Part shown: piece by piece, positions 5,311 through 5,875 of the stretch
How the letters are laid out: every line of letters begins with the position of its first letter
Position numbering within the stretch: position 1 is the stretch's first letter
DNA from: an uncultured Alphaproteobacteria bacterium
GTDB lineage: Bacteria; Pseudomonadota; Alphaproteobacteria; Rs-D84
Reading direction: 5' to 3'
Assembly (NCBI GenBank): GCA_947304085.1
Contig: CAMZAC010000045.1
Location: 1 to 5,875 of the forward strand
DNA length: 5,875 bases
Position numbers and translations under genes: made by a program
The notes under the pieces: generated by a model
Told to the model about the DNA's origin: nothing
Seen by the model: the letters and a program-made list of their open reading frames with translations, nothing else
Database searches by the model: none

Positions 5311-5875
5311 TTATGCATGTTTATATATCGCACTATAAATAGTTCCCAAATCAGATTTTAACAAAGCTGTTTTTACCTTTGTTGCATCATTTGTTTGGTC
5401 TGCACCATTTAATATTTTTTCAAAATTGCGAACGAACTGAGAAGCCTGAGATTGAAATACGCTATCGGTTTTCAGCATTTCGCGAATTTGTTTTTTATCA
5501 GTTGCGACAAACATTTTTGCCAACCATTTGGCAAATATTTTATTATCTCCACCATTATATTTTTGCCATACAACATCTGGAATGTTTGCACCAGTTGCGC
5601 GTGTTAAATCTACAGATTGTTCGTATAATTTTTTGAATATACTATCAGCGTTTGCTAAAAAATCTTTTGTGCTGATGGGTTTATAATTCGGGACGGGTGC
5701 TACTTTTATTGCATCCATTGGTGCAGTTACGCGTGCAACCATCATCTGTTTGTTCAAGCTTTGCATAGCATCAACAGCTTTGGCATAATCAGACATTAAA
5801 TCAATCATTTGTTGACGTGATTGACCAGCTAAGTCACCTAATTGTGATGAAGAACTGTTTATATCTTTTAATGAT
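5311..5875 (-). CDS. Hypothetical helix-rich protein, C-terminal part (N-terminus outside the window)
   Basis: The frame is open from the right edge to a TAA at 5311-5313, giving 187 visible residues. The first ATG in the frame (complement of 5806-5808) is probably internal, because 22 more sense codons precede it, including a serine run (SSSSQLGDLAG). I do not recognise the family. The visible part has no cysteine, no membrane segment and no obvious catalytic motif. It is predicted by eye to be mostly amphipathic helix. There is a methionine-rich helix (MIDLMSDYAKAVDAMQSLNK), a proline-containing linker (APVPNYKPIS), and further helices with many K, D, F and A residues up to the end SAIYKHA. 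Codon use matches its neighbours and it converges on the kinase gene. It could be a structural or scaffold protein; nothing here gives a function. Confidence 0.75.
   Translation of the reverse strand, partial: SLKDINSSSSQLGDLAGQSRQQMIDLMSDYAKAVDAMQSLNKQMMVARVTAPMDAIKVAPVPNYKPISTKDFLANADSIFKKLYEQSVDLTRATGANIPDVVWQKYNGGDNKIFAKWLAKMFVATDKKQIREMLKTDSVFQSQASQFVRNFEKILNGADQTNDATKVKTALLKSDLGTIYSAIYKHA

Noticed and set aside
5379..5636. 85-codon plus-strand frame opposite the hypothetical protein
   Set aside because: It has no ribosome binding site and an aromatic-rich composition typical of an antisense shadow; the minus-strand frame is longer and open to the edge.

Overview
The window looks like part of the chromosome of an AT-rich alphaproteobacterium, probably from a host-associated or uncultured lineage with a small genome. 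The best lineage marker is the gene at 1945-2472. It matches the DUF1013 / TrcR family, which I know essentially only from Alphaproteobacteria. The RpoD-type primary sigma factor after it fits that placement but is unusually divergent. Every visible stop codon is TAA and no gene contains an in-frame TGA, so there is no sign of an altered genetic code. I see no insertion sequence, prophage, CRISPR array, tRNA or rRNA.

Layout from left to right. Positions 1-269 hold the C-terminal end of a SpoU/TrmH-type RNA 2'-O-methyltransferase cut by the window edge. A 185-bp AT-rich gap (270-454) holds two candidate promoters and a short inverted repeat, then cysS (cysteinyl-tRNA synthetase, 455-1870). A 74-bp gap with a strong palindrome laid over a candidate promoter leads to trcR (1945-2472). 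rpoD (2507-4600) follows after only 34 bp with no terminator, so trcR and rpoD probably share a transcript. A clear intrinsic terminator (4605-4638) closes rpoD. A guanylate-kinase-like gene (4661-5272) starts 22 bp after it. A bidirectional terminator-like hairpin (5265-5296) separates that gene from a convergent, helix-rich protein of unknown function on the minus strand (5311-5875), whose N-terminus lies outside the window.

The genes belong to core information processing: RNA modification, tRNA charging, a cell-cycle transcription regulator and the housekeeping sigma factor. I do not see an obvious new multi-gene system. The most interesting points are molecular. The sigma factor has lost several residues that are nearly universal in primary sigmas for melting the -10 element, yet the candidate promoters here have a normal TATAAT-like -10. 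The cysteinyl-tRNA synthetase belongs to a divergent branch unlike the usual alphaproteobacterial enzyme. The kinase keeps the guanylate kinase active-site pattern on a strongly diverged backbone.
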